DNA of 64,000 nucleotides from Geobacteraceae bacterium (GTDB lineage Bacteria; Desulfobacterota; Desulfuromonadia; Geobacterales; Pseudopelobacteraceae), in NCBI GenBank assembly GCA_025355965.1, contig JANXYR010000038.1, forward strand, positions 1-64,000. The letters are read 5' to 3'. A program made the translations under genes and the position numbers. Of the stretch, positions 1 to 7,296 are shown piece after piece. The notes under the pieces are model-generated. The model was not told where the DNA came from and searched no databases. It saw only the letters and a program-made list of their open reading frames with translations. Position 1 is the stretch's first letter. Each line of letters begins with the position of its first letter.

Positions 1-1
1 A

Positions 2-271
2 CTGCTCCTGGGGGTGGGAATCGGGCTGTTCAGCGTCCTATCCCAGCCGGCCAGCACGGCGCTGCTGGTGGAAGAGGGGGCACGGCACGGCATGGGGGTG
101 ACGGTCGGGACTTTTAATTCCGTGCTGAATCTGGGCTTCGTCTCTGGGCCGCTTCTGGGGGCAGGTGTGCAAAATACACTCGGGCTGACGGCGGTTTTCT
201 ATGCAGCAGGGATATTGGGGCTTGGGGCGATGGCGCTGTTTGTGGTGAATGGACGTAGCCCGGAGCATTAA
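2..271 (+). CDS. MFS transporter, C-terminal fragment (cut by window start)
   Basis: The reading frame is open from the first bases and stops at TAA 269-271, so only about the last 89 residues are present. They form two very hydrophobic, Gly/Ala-rich segments separated by a short loop with the N-S-V-L-N-L-G-F pattern, followed by a brief polar tail. This is the look of the last two helices of a 12-helix major facilitator permease, probably drug or sugar efflux type. The substrate cannot be told from this piece. The 3' end overlaps the HipA-like remnant in another frame, which suggests rearrangement just behind this gene. Confidence 0.7.
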   Translation: MLLGVGIGLFSVLSQPASTALLVEEGARHGMGVTVGTFNSVLNLGFVSGPLLGAGVQNTLGLTAVFYAAGILGLGAMALFVVNGRSPEH

Positions 272-392
272 GGATTTTGTCTCCCCCGAATGGTTGCAAA
301 AGGCCCGTGAAGAATTCTTTGTTTCGCTGGTGCTGTCCACTATGGTGCAAAACGGTGACGGACATCTGAAAAATTTTGGGGTCTTACACAGT
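255..392 (+). pseudogene. Remnant of a HipA-family Ser/Thr kinase toxin
   Basis: About 45 codons read R-S-I-K-D-F, then E-E-F-F-V-S-L-V-L-S, then N-G-D-G-H-L-K-N-F-G-V-L. The last string matches the HipA_C kinase core, where the Asp of D-G-H-x-K-N is catalytic and the Asn binds metal. Everything before and after is missing: an intact HipA is about 410-440 residues. The frame runs on to 686, but past about 392 it only reads antisense through the Rh channel gene. No HipB-type antitoxin is visible. I read it as a deletion scar of a hipBA-like locus. It overlaps the MFS stop on one side and reaches the channel stop codon on the other. Confidence 0.6.
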
Positions 393-1598
393 ATCAGTTG
401 CCGCTATGAGTGGCTGAACTTCGCTCTGCCCGGATTCTTCACCTTCGAACTCTTCATCGTCGAGATAAGGCTCCGACCTCCTGCCCAGTATCGCAATCAC
501 TTTGCCGCAAATCAGGCCGCTGCACGCTGCAATTGCTGCAGTTATCAGTATCGCCGTCAATTGTGCAACAACGTTAATACCGCTGACGACAAACAGAGCT
601 GCAACTCCACCAAGTATCCCTGGCAGGCCGTGCAAATAGAGCACACCGCAGGTATCAACCTTTTTAGTCATCTCAGTCAGGCGTGATTGAATGATTGCAA
701 AACCGAAGGTGGAGACAATTCCAGCCATTATGCCGATAGCAAAGGCGGTGCCGGGAACAGCCACATCACAGGTTGAACCGATGGCCACGCCTCCTGCCAG
801 CGTCGCATTAGCGATATCCGCCGCCGAAATTTTGCCCCTCAGCCTGATTGAAGCAAAATAGGTGGCGATCGTTGATCCGCAAAGTGCCAAAATAACATTT
901 ACAGCTGTCCTGGGTACATCCGACGGTGCAACCAACGCCGCACAAAAGCTCGGCCAAAACACCCACAACACCATGCTTCCAAGCAGAGAGTATCTATCGC
1001 TGGTATCATCGCACTCAATCGGAGTTTCATACTCCTTCTGCGTTGTCATCGAGGCCGCCACCGCCAAACCAAAGATGGCGCCAAAAGCATGAATAACAAT
1101 TGATCCGCCGGTATCTACAACCTTACCACTGATCAACCCCAATCCGCCATTGAGCACAACCCATTCATTCAAGGCATAGAACGGGACAAACAAAATCCCC
1201 AACAGCATGTACTGGCCCATTTTCAGACGCCCCAGGACGGCTCCGGCGCAGATTAGCAAACTGGCGGCAGCAAACTCTGCCAGAATCAGCTTGTCTATTA
1301 TCCCCTCTGAACTGCCAACGCCGAGTAAATTCTCTTTAAGAAAATACAACGGGATCGAAACACTTACCAACAGATACGTTGCTGTCAACGCCGAGCGACC
1401 ATACTTTTTAACAAAAACCATCAGGAAGCCGAAACCTAACAACAACATGGCCATAATATGAATCGCGCGTTCGTATTTTTGTACATCACTCAGTGCGGCA
1501 AGAGTGGTGCCCACATTTTCAGCCGCACAGACCGGTCCGCTTACTGCACACGCCAGCAGAGCAAATATAAGTATATTTTTTATGCAGATTTTCATCAT
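384..1598 (-). CDS. Rh-type (Rhesus family) ammonia/CO2 channel
   Basis: This is a 404-residue Amt/Rh superfamily membrane protein with an N-terminal signal-like segment (about residues 8-26, A-A-E after it) and roughly 11 further hydrophobic helices. Several stretches are Rh-like rather than AmtB-like: D-T-G-G-S-I-V-I-H-A-F-G-A near 162-174, L-W-V-F-W-P-S-F near 211-218, N-A-T-L-A-G-G-V-A near 264-272, and D-T-C-G-V-L-Y-L-H-G near 315-324. His170 and His323 are the expected pore twin histidines. No glnK lies beside it, unlike most amtB loci. ATG 1598 and ATG 1595 are adjacent; the AAAGGAG box is better spaced for the second. It should pass NH3, and possibly CO2, across the inner membrane. 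Confidence 0.85.
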   Translation of the reverse strand: MMKICIKNILIFALLACAVSGPVCAAENVGTTLAALSDVQKYERAIHIMAMLLLGFGFLMVFVKKYGRSALTATYLLVSVSIPLYFLKENLLGVGSSEGIIDKLILAEFAAASLLICAGAVLGRLKMGQYMLLGILFVPFYALNEWVVLNGGLGLISGKVVDTGGSIVIHAFGAIFGLAVAASMTTQKEYETPIECDDTSDRYSLLGSMVLWVFWPSFCAALVAPSDVPRTAVNVILALCGSTIATYFASIRLRGKISAADIANATLAGGVAIGSTCDVAVPGTAFAIGIMAGIVSTFGFAIIQSRLTEMTKKVDTCGVLYLHGLPGILGGVAALFVVSGINVVAQLTAILITAAIAACSGLICGKVIAILGRRSEPYLDDEEFEGEESGQSEVQPLIAATDTV

Positions 1599-1645
1599 GG
1601 CTCCTTTAAATCAACTGATATCATTTCATAGCGCCCACAAATTAT

Positions 1646-1659
1646 GCACATTTTGGGCC
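1646..1659 (-). promoter_or_regulatory. Candidate sigma-54 (-24/-12) promoter for the Rh channel
   Basis: On the minus strand the sequence reads AGGCCC-N5-GTGCA, with GG (1659-1658) and GC (1647-1646) exactly ten bases apart, as in -24/-12 elements. It lies about 50 bp upstream of the channel start. A dyad with a GCATATGC core at about 1684-1699 sits a further 25-40 bp upstream and could bind an activator. Ammonia channel genes are often under RpoN/NtrC control, which fits, but the -24 box departs from TGGCAC at two positions. Confidence 0.4.
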
Positions 1660-2005
1660 TATAAAATCCATATGCCTAATTATGTTGCGCATATGCAACG
1701 AAATTAGGCTGTTCGCCGACAAATCACTGAAAATGGATAATTAAATCAGTAGATAAGTCTTGTCAATGCGGGGAAATGTGAGTAATTCAGATGTGTAAAT
1801 TGAGTAAAATATAAACTCTGATTTTATAAAAATGGAGATCCGTATTAATTAGAAAATGAGATGCCCCCCCCCAATGACTATTTCCTGATTTCGGTACTTC
1901 AAAATCATAATATTACACTCTAAAGAAACTATATTCAGGTGGGATATCTAGTGGTATTTTGACATGAGCTGACAGTCTATATTGAACTATATCGGTTGTT
2001 TAGAG
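1660..2005. other. AT-rich intergenic region without a recognisable gene
   Basis: This stretch separates the divergent Rh-channel and degP genes. It is AT-rich, holds the dyad GTTGC-N6-GCAAC at about 1684-1699 and a run of nine or ten C near 1865, and has no open frame with a ribosome site or a recognisable product. I see no tRNA, no terminator and no clear repeat. It is probably regulatory DNA for the two flanking genes, possibly with a decayed remnant. Confidence 0.5.
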
Positions 2006-2033
2006 TTGACTTTTGCAATCAGGCTATTATATT
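2006..2033 (+). promoter_or_regulatory. Candidate sigma-70 promoter for the Do-type protease
   Basis: TTGACT (2006-2011), a 16-base spacer and TATATT (2028-2033) lie 95 bases before the protease ATG. The run of T after the -10 box and the AT-rich surroundings are compatible with an active promoter. No heat-shock (sigma-32) consensus was seen. Confidence 0.55.
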
Positions 2034-2128
2034 TTTTTCTTTAAAAAGGACAGTGGCAACATCGTGGTAAAGCAACGATTCGTCTCTCTCCATTAAACCA
2101 AAACACTAGGATTCAGGGAGGTCAGAAC

Positions 2129-3544
2129 ATGTCAAAAAATGTAGTTTTAGCAATGCGTCTTCTGGTAGCAGGTCTTATTTTCTCTCTTTCCACCCCGTCA
2201 TTGTCGACAGCCAGAACCGCCAGTCCCGATTTTGTTGAACTGGCAAAAAAACTCAAGCCGACCGTTGTCAACATTCGTACCGCCAAGGTGATTAAGCAGA
2301 GACCGCACCAGCAGCACCCCCGCATGCAATCGCCCTTTGACAATTTTTTCGAAGATTTTTTCGGCCAATTCAATGGCCAGATGCCTCAGCAGCGACCGCG
2401 CCGTGAACAGAGTCTCGGAACTGGGTTCATCATCAGCACAGACGGCTACATACTCACTAATAATCATGTAGTCAGCGGAGCAGACGAGGTCATGGTCAAG
2501 CTCTCCGATGGACGCGAAATAAAGGGAGAGATCAAGGGAGCAGATGAAAAGCTGGACCTGGCATTAATCAAGGTTAGTGATAAGGAAGCTTTTCATGCTG
2601 TCGATCTAGGAGACAGCGACATACTGGATGTAGGTGAGTGGGTAATGGCCATCGGTAATCCCTTCGGCCTGTCTCAGACGGTTACTGCCGGCATTGTCAG
2701 CGCCAAAGGACGTGTCATTGGCAACGGCCCCTATGATGACTTCATTCAGACAGATGCATCCATTAATCCGGGCAATTCGGGCGGGCCCCTTTTCAACGCT
2801 GACGGCAAGGTGATCGGCATCAACACCGCCATTATCGCCGGTGGTCAGGGAATCGGCTTTGCCATCCCGGTCAATATGGCCAAGAGTATCATTTCGCAAC
2901 TGCGCGATACCGGCAAGGTGACTCGCGGTTATCTGGGGATCCGCTTCCAACCCTTGACTGCTGACCTGGCAAAGTCTTTCGGAATGAAATCGGACAAGGG
3001 CACCCTGATCGCCAATGTTGAAAAGGATACCCCGGCAGATAAGGCTGGACTGAAAGCCGGTGATGTTATCACTGAGTATGACGGCAAGACGATTAATGAA
3101 AGTAACGAGCTGCCTCGATATGTTGCTGTAACACCAATCGACAAGAAGGTTCCGGTCGTAGTTTTCCGCGACGGTAAAAAACTGGAGTTTTCCGTCATAA
3201 TTGCCAAGTTGAAGGGTGACAATTCCGTATCAGCCACCAATGGTGAGAACGAAAGTGATAAACTGGGAATTACTGTCCAGCAACTGACAAGTGAACTGGC
3301 TTCACATCTGAATATCAAGGACAGCAAGGGCGGGCTGGTTATTACCGAAGTGAAACAGGGATCGTCCGCAGAGGAGGCCGGTACTGTCTCTGGAAGCATT
3401 ATTATCGAGATTAATGGACAGCGACCAGAATCTCTGGAAAAGTATGTCTCAGTCGTCTCCGGCGTTAAAAAGGGAGACATCGTACGCCTGCTGCTCAAAC
3501 GTCCCGACGGCAGCATACATTATGTAGCCTTGAAATCTGAATAA
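2129..3544 (+). CDS. degP: Periplasmic serine endoprotease, DegP/DegQ (Do) family
   Basis: This 471-residue protein has a signal peptide (residues 1 to about 29, A-R-T-A junction), a trypsin-like domain and two PDZ domains (about 265-350 and 375-470). The triad is visible as His113 (T-N-N-H-V-V), Asp143 (L-D-L-A-L-I) and Ser217 (N-P-G-N-S-G-G-P). A Gln/Phe/Arg-rich LA-type loop fills residues 57-95. It should degrade or chaperone misfolded envelope proteins in the periplasm. An AGGGAGGT box seven bases before the ATG fixes the start. It stands alone, with a promoter before it and a hairpin behind. Length and two PDZ domains fit DegP/DegQ rather than DegS; which of the two cannot be settled. 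Confidence 0.93.
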   Translation: MSKNVVLAMRLLVAGLIFSLSTPSLSTARTASPDFVELAKKLKPTVVNIRTAKVIKQRPHQQHPRMQSPFDNFFEDFFGQFNGQMPQQRPRREQSLGTGFIISTDGYILTNNHVVSGADEVMVKLSDGREIKGEIKGADEKLDLALIKVSDKEAFHAVDLGDSDILDVGEWVMAIGNPFGLSQTVTAGIVSAKGRVIGNGPYDDFIQTDASINPGNSGGPLFNADGKVIGINTAIIAGGQGIGFAIPVNMAKSIISQLRDTGKVTRGYLGIRFQPLTADLAKSFGMKSDKGTLIANVEKDTPADKAGLKAGDVITEYDGKTINESNELPRYVAVTPIDKKVPVVVFRDGKKLEFSVIIAKLKGDNSVSATNGENESDKLGITVQQLTSELASHLNIKDSKGGLVITEVKQGSSAEEAGTVSGSIIIEINGQRPESLEKYVSVVSGVKKGDIVRLLLKRPDGSIHYVALKSE

Positions 3545-3552
3545 TCCTGCAC

Positions 3553-3581
3553 CGCAGGGGCGAGCTCATGTCGCCCCTGCG
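3553..3581. other. Strong hairpin behind degP, no U-tract
   Basis: CGCAGGGGCGA (3553-3563) pairs perfectly with TCGCCCCTGCG (3571-3581) around a 7-base loop, eight bases after the degP stop. Neither strand has a run of T next to the stem, so it is not a classical intrinsic terminator. It may protect the 3' end of the mRNA or assist factor-dependent termination between the convergent degP and ppx genes. Confidence 0.7.
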
Positions 3582-3661
3582 TCACCCAACCCACGAAATC
3601 CACATATCCGTTTTTGACTCTTCTAAAGTAGAGTTTTATTACACACTATTAAGTATGTTAT

Positions 3662-5188
3662 CTATGTAGCAAAAACAACTGAGCAGCCAAAGGCCTTTTC
3701 AAACAGGTCTTTCTTAGCGTTAGCGCCAAAAATCTCGACCGAAACATCTTCCGTTGCCGTCAGGTGGAGTTTTATTGTTGTGCCACCAAACAGGCAGGAA
3801 ACATTCTGCACCAAACCATTCCTGCGACGATCAAGACCATCAGCCAGGCGAAGAATACCGCCCAGGCGTGCCACTGTTACTTGGTCATTTTCCTTCAAGC
3901 TCTGGAAGGCGTCATGTTTTCGTTTTGGTAGCGATTTACGATGGTAGCGCGCAATCTGCGCTATTAATTCTCTTTCGCGGGGAGTGAAACCAAATAGCTC
4001 GGCGTGACGGATGAGATGATATGAGTGTTTGTGATGGCTACCGTAGCTTATAAAATATCCGCTGTCATGGAGGATGGAGGCAGCTTCAAGAAGCTTTCTC
4101 TCTGATGTCTTTAACTCGAAGGGAAGTGCCAGGGCGTCAAAAATCGAGAGGGCCATGCCAGCTACGTGTGTAGCATGCTGCTCGTCAACGTGACAAGAGA
4201 CGGCAAATCCATTAACAGAATCCTTCCACGTCGGGGGAGCATTGTTTCCGGCTGCCAGCCCAAGTTTCTTCATCGCCCTGATAAGAAGCCCCTCGCGAAT
4301 GCCACGTTCATTGACCAGCACTCGATTGGCATCGAAAAAACGCATAAGTTCATCGACTAAAACCACACCCGCTACAATGATGTCAGCCCGGTCCTGATTG
4401 AGCCCAGGTATAGTCCTGCGCCCTTTAACATCCTTATGGGAAAGCATAGCAAGCAGGTGAACAACTTCTGCACGAAGCACCTCAGACCCATGTATGGAGA
4501 CGTAGTTGTCCTTGCGCATCTGCATGGCCATGCAGCCGATCGCTGTCATCGTTCCACCCGAACCGATAAATGAATCAACAGAAATTCTTTTTCCGGTGAA
4601 GGTGCGTTTGAGGCTTTCTCTTATATGGCGTTGTAATTTACGCAGTTCGTCCTCAGTTGTCGGGTCGCTCTTCAAAAAACGGTCGGTCATGACAACCGCA
4701 CCAAGGTTGAGGGAATAAAATTCTTCTACATGGTTTCCATACGCGGTAACAATCTCGACACTCCCCCCGCCGATATCGACCATGGCATAGCGTTTCCCGT
4801 ACATATCAAAGTTAGCCAGAGCGGAAGCTGCTGTCAGTTCGGCTTCTTCTTCGCCGGAAATAACCTTAATCTCGTGTCCCAGCTCTTTAGAAAGCATCGC
4901 AACCAGTTCCTTACCGTTGGTTGCGCTTCGAATTGCACTCGTGGCAACCGCCTCAACTGCTCCAACATTAAGTCCGGACACAAGTTTTTGAAATCGTTGA
5001 ATAGCTTCAAGCGCGCGGTTCGAGGCTTCATCAGAGATCACTCCGGTCATGGCCAGCTTCTCCCCCAAACGCACAGTTGACTTCTCATCATCAATAATCT
5101 TGTACGTGCCCTCTTTGGAGGCCTCTGCAATGATGCAGCGAATGGAGTTGGTACCAATATCAATGGCGGCGATGCGCTGTTTTTTCAT
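3662..5188 (-). CDS. ppx: Exopolyphosphatase / pppGpp phosphohydrolase (Ppx/GppA) with HD domain
   Basis: A 508-residue Ppx/GppA protein. The ASKHA fold has A-I-D-I-G-T-N-S-I near residues 8-16, A-T-S-A-I-R-S, S-G-E-E-E-A-E-L with the likely catalytic Glu, and the phosphate loop V-D-I-G-G-G-S. The C-terminal half (about 320-500) is an HD-type domain with I-L-H-D-S-G-Y. It should release phosphate from the ends of polyphosphate chains and may also convert pppGpp to ppGpp; sequence alone does not separate these. It is the last gene of the leftward run sixA-CHAD-ppx, eight bases behind the CHAD gene, with GAGGG before the ATG. Its CHAD neighbour supports a role in polyphosphate metabolism. Confidence 0.88.
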   Translation of the reverse strand: MKKQRIAAIDIGTNSIRCIIAEASKEGTYKIIDDEKSTVRLGEKLAMTGVISDEASNRALEAIQRFQKLVSGLNVGAVEAVATSAIRSATNGKELVAMLSKELGHEIKVISGEEEAELTAASALANFDMYGKRYAMVDIGGGSVEIVTAYGNHVEEFYSLNLGAVVMTDRFLKSDPTTEDELRKLQRHIRESLKRTFTGKRISVDSFIGSGGTMTAIGCMAMQMRKDNYVSIHGSEVLRAEVVHLLAMLSHKDVKGRRTIPGLNQDRADIIVAGVVLVDELMRFFDANRVLVNERGIREGLLIRAMKKLGLAAGNNAPPTWKDSVNGFAVSCHVDEQHATHVAGMALSIFDALALPFELKTSERKLLEAASILHDSGYFISYGSHHKHSYHLIRHAELFGFTPRERELIAQIARYHRKSLPKRKHDAFQSLKENDQVTVARLGGILRLADGLDRRRNGLVQNVSCLFGGTTIKLHLTATEDVSVEIFGANAKKDLFEKAFGCSVVFAT

Positions 5189-5196
5189 GTGCCCTC

Positions 5197-6069
5197 TTAC
5201 ATCAAGAATGTATAAACCAGTGGTTTCCGCTCGATAAGCTTTGTAAATTTACCCAGCAAGAGAGCATCCTCTTCCATTAGGATCGACTTGAAATGTTCTT
5301 GATCTTTGGAGGGAAGTTCCATGTTACTGATCAGTACCCTGAACACGGTAATGTCGTTCATTTGCCCCAGAAGGGACTGATATTCCTTTAGAAGTTCCTG
5401 AATATGAGTGTAATCACGATCCAGCACCTGTGAGATAATTTCAAAAAAATAGCGCCATTTTTTGATGGCAATACGCAGAGCGTGACGTGCTGAGCGACGT
5501 TCAGGTTCAGTAGAACCTGTCAGCAACCGGTGTATCGGCAGGTACTGCCTTATTGAAACATCAGAGAAATAGGCCAGGAGAGAGATGCCGTTACGCTTTT
5601 TGATGGAATTCTCGTTCAATCCCTCAACCATTTTACGTACTATCCGGTCAAGGTGACGGTGGTCGAAGGCAATAAGCGCCTTATCTATCCGCTTCAATTC
5701 CTTGGCACGCAGTTCAGTAAGATTGAAAAAAAGCTTTTTATCGGCTGAAACATCAGCTCTGACTCGCGACTGAAAGAAAATCAACGCTTCGTCTATATTG
5801 CGCAAACCACCCAATATTTGTGTCAGTTTACGGATACTTTTTCTTAGCTCTGTTATTGAGCCTTTTGGTACAGAGGGATAAAACAGTTCCAAAACAGCCC
5901 TGAAACGGCGCGATGCAACTCTCAGGTCATGTATGTCATTCTGGTCGGAGGTTTTGATGGCAACACGCCTCAATCGAAGCAACTCTTCCCATTGAGCAAA
6001 GAATACCCCCCTGGATTGTTCCATAATGGTTTCCGGGTCAGGCCATAACAGTGCAGATTTTGTTATCAT
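5197..6069 (-). CDS. CHAD domain protein (polyphosphate-associated)
   Basis: A 290-residue, strongly charged helical protein with the features of CHAD domains: conserved H-D-L-R-V-A-S-R-R-F-R near residues 47-57, then I-R-K-L-T-Q-I-L-G-G-L-R-N-I-D-E-A near 83-99, and R-S-A-R-H-A-L-R-I-A-I-K-K-W-R-Y near 190-206. The basic helices form the positive groove that binds polyphosphate in characterised members. It lies between sixA and ppx with 8-9 base gaps, so it is co-transcribed. A polyphosphate-binding partner of the downstream exopolyphosphatase is the simplest reading. No CYTH domain is attached, unlike in the ygiF-type fusions. Confidence 0.85.
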   Translation of the reverse strand: MITKSALLWPDPETIMEQSRGVFFAQWEELLRLRRVAIKTSDQNDIHDLRVASRRFRAVLELFYPSVPKGSITELRKSIRKLTQILGGLRNIDEALIFFQSRVRADVSADKKLFFNLTELRAKELKRIDKALIAFDHRHLDRIVRKMVEGLNENSIKKRNGISLLAYFSDVSIRQYLPIHRLLTGSTEPERRSARHALRIAIKKWRYFFEIISQVLDRDYTHIQELLKEYQSLLGQMNDITVFRVLISNMELPSKDQEHFKSILMEEDALLLGKFTKLIERKPLVYTFLM

Positions 6070-6078
6070 CAGTTCAAG

Positions 6079-6594
6079 CTACCGCTTAGGAAATGCTTTT
6101 TTCAGAGACGTAGTTCTTTTCTTGCCAGGGGTCAGATGCCAAAGAAAACTGGCCGAACTGTAGCTCTTGTCGGGATCATGTTTTAAAGTCACACAGGCCC
6201 CTTTTTTTAGGGAGACCTGACCATCCTCACAGCCAAGCAAAGCAGTAACCAATGTGCCAAGCTGCGGTTCGTGGCCAACCAACATCACACGCTTGGCATC
6301 CTTGCACCCCTTCAGATGGTCAATTAATTCACTAATGTCAGCTCCCGGAAGAAGAAGTCCACTTGTTTCAACCACATTTTTGCGACACGCTTTTTCAGCT
6401 ATTATTTCAGCCGTCTGTACCGTACGAGTCAGTGGACTGGATATTATCAACCTTGGTTTGGGGCCGGACTTGGCAATCAAAGAACTCGTTTTTTTAGCCG
6501 ACATCCTTCCGTTTTTGGTCAGAAAACGCCACTCGTCCCGCAAGATGCCGCTTCCCTCTACCGCTTCAGCGTGCCGCATAATGTATAAAATCAT
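6079..6594 (-). CDS. sixA: Phosphohistidine phosphatase SixA-like
   Basis: From ATG 6594 the product is 171 residues with the histidine-phosphatase signature M-R-H-A-E-A (His8), S-S-P-L-T-R-T-V-Q-T-A near 60-70, and the second histidine in M-L-V-G-H-E-P-Q-L-G near 103-112. Length matches SixA, which removes phosphate from histidine in phosphorelay or PTS proteins. The frame stays open to 6705, but the GGAGG box five bases before ATG 6594 and a promoter at 6628-6655 place the start there. It heads the leftward operon with the CHAD and ppx genes. An extended C-terminal basic tail (K-K-R-T-T-S-L-K-K) is the only odd feature. Confidence 0.85.
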   Translation of the reverse strand: MILYIMRHAEAVEGSGILRDEWRFLTKNGRMSAKKTSSLIAKSGPKPRLIISSPLTRTVQTAEIIAEKACRKNVVETSGLLLPGADISELIDHLKGCKDAKRVMLVGHEPQLGTLVTALLGCEDGQVSLKKGACVTLKHDPDKSYSSASFLWHLTPGKKRTTSLKKAFPKR

Positions 6595-6627
6595 GGTACC
6601 CTCCAGGTTGATGGTAATCCGAGTACG

Positions 6628-6655
6628 AGTATAGACGTCATTAAGTATTTTGCAA
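6628..6655 (-). promoter_or_regulatory. Candidate sigma-70 promoter of sixA-CHAD-ppx
   Basis: On the minus strand TTGCAA (6655-6650), a 16-base spacer and TATACT (6633-6628) give a good match. Transcription would start near 6621, leaving a leader of about 27 bases that contains the GGAGG ribosome site of sixA. This supports the internal start codon at 6594 over the longer open frame. Confidence 0.6.
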
Positions 6656-7206
6656 TACATGTAGCAAACATTTACACAATCGTAACAATGAGCTGTTAAA
6701 TACATTTCGCTTGATTTTACAGGTACGCTTTCCCGGTAACTATTGCTGATTACATAGGCATTGCGGAGTGGTGAAAGTTTTGAGAATTTATTGGGAGGTT
6801 GAAGCTGGGGGGTGAGTAAGTACTATTGGAGGAGGAGAATAACTAAAAAAGCAAACATGCATACAATCGCGTAGAAGAATTCAACTTTTGAATTATACAC
6901 CCGAAAAAAAAAATTAAACAGACTGTTTTTTTGCTTTGGGAGTGTTATATTTGGATCAAGAAGTAGGAAGCAAATCTGGTTCGGAGGTTTTGAATTATGG
7001 AAGATACTCCGCCTGAGTGTGACCGAATGTAGGAGTCTGTTGCGCTCCGATGCACCTGAATAAGTGTGGTACAGTTTAAAAGGGGGGCGATTATTATCGC
7101 AGATATTCCGCCTGAAAGCAAAAGACATAGTTTGGTAACATTACTCCGAGGGTAGGTAGGATCGGAATACTCCTTGAAAATGGAATCGAATAAGTGAATG
7201 TAAGTG
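6656..7206. other. 550-base region without a convincing gene; possible non-coding RNA
   Basis: No frame here has a ribosome site and a plausible protein; two overlapping minus-strand frames of about 100 codons have no recognisable content. The right half has structure: a 15-base element at 7002-7016 recurs at 7101-7115 with one mismatch (AGATAYTCCGCCTGA), a small perfect hairpin GCGAT-N4-ATCGC (7087-7100) abuts the second copy, and CGGAG/CTCCG can pair across 6982-7011. A strong intrinsic terminator at 7207-7240 points rightward, although nothing coding precedes it. The combination suggests a short structured transcript of unknown family. It could also be a decayed gene. Confidence 0.35.
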
Positions 7207-7240
7207 AAGCCCACCGAATTTTTTGGTGGGCTTTTCATTT
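7207..7240 (+). terminator. Intrinsic terminator upstream of nuoA
   Basis: AAGCCCACC (7207-7215) pairs with GGTGGGCTT (7225-7233) around a 9-base loop, followed by TTCATTT. Stem and tail make a good rightward rho-independent terminator. It ends about 55 bases before nuoA and cannot serve the leftward sixA operon, so either a short non-coding transcript ends here or it insulates nuoA. Confidence 0.75.
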
Positions 7241-7262
7241 GAAGTTTAATTACTTCTGTACT

Positions 7263-7290
7263 TTTACATGTTCCGTTCATCTGATATAGT
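7263..7290 (+). promoter_or_regulatory. Candidate promoter abutting the nuoA start
   Basis: TTTACA (7263-7268), a 16-base spacer and TATAGT (7285-7290). The expected transcription start, 6-8 bases past the -10 box, coincides with the nuoA ATG at 7297. No Shine-Dalgarno sequence lies between. If real, nuoA is translated from a leaderless or near-leaderless mRNA. Confidence 0.45.
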
Positions 7291-7296
7291 TGCGCA

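Noticed and set aside
393-686. Continuation of the HipA-like frame beyond the kinase motif
   Set aside because: From about 392 it only mirrors the Rh channel gene on the other strand and loses any HipA resemblance.
1861-1875. Run of C as a phase-variation tract
   Set aside because: It lies far from either start codon and not between promoter boxes, so a switching role has no support.
6595-6705. N-terminal extension of sixA
   Set aside because: It covers the likely promoter and ribosome site, and SixA proteins begin with the R-H-A strand close to residue 7.
6823-7280. Two overlapping minus-strand open frames of 101 and 111 codons
   Set aside because: No ribosome site, no recognisable motif, and they read through the repeat element, small hairpin and, nearly, the terminator. 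Treated as non-coding.
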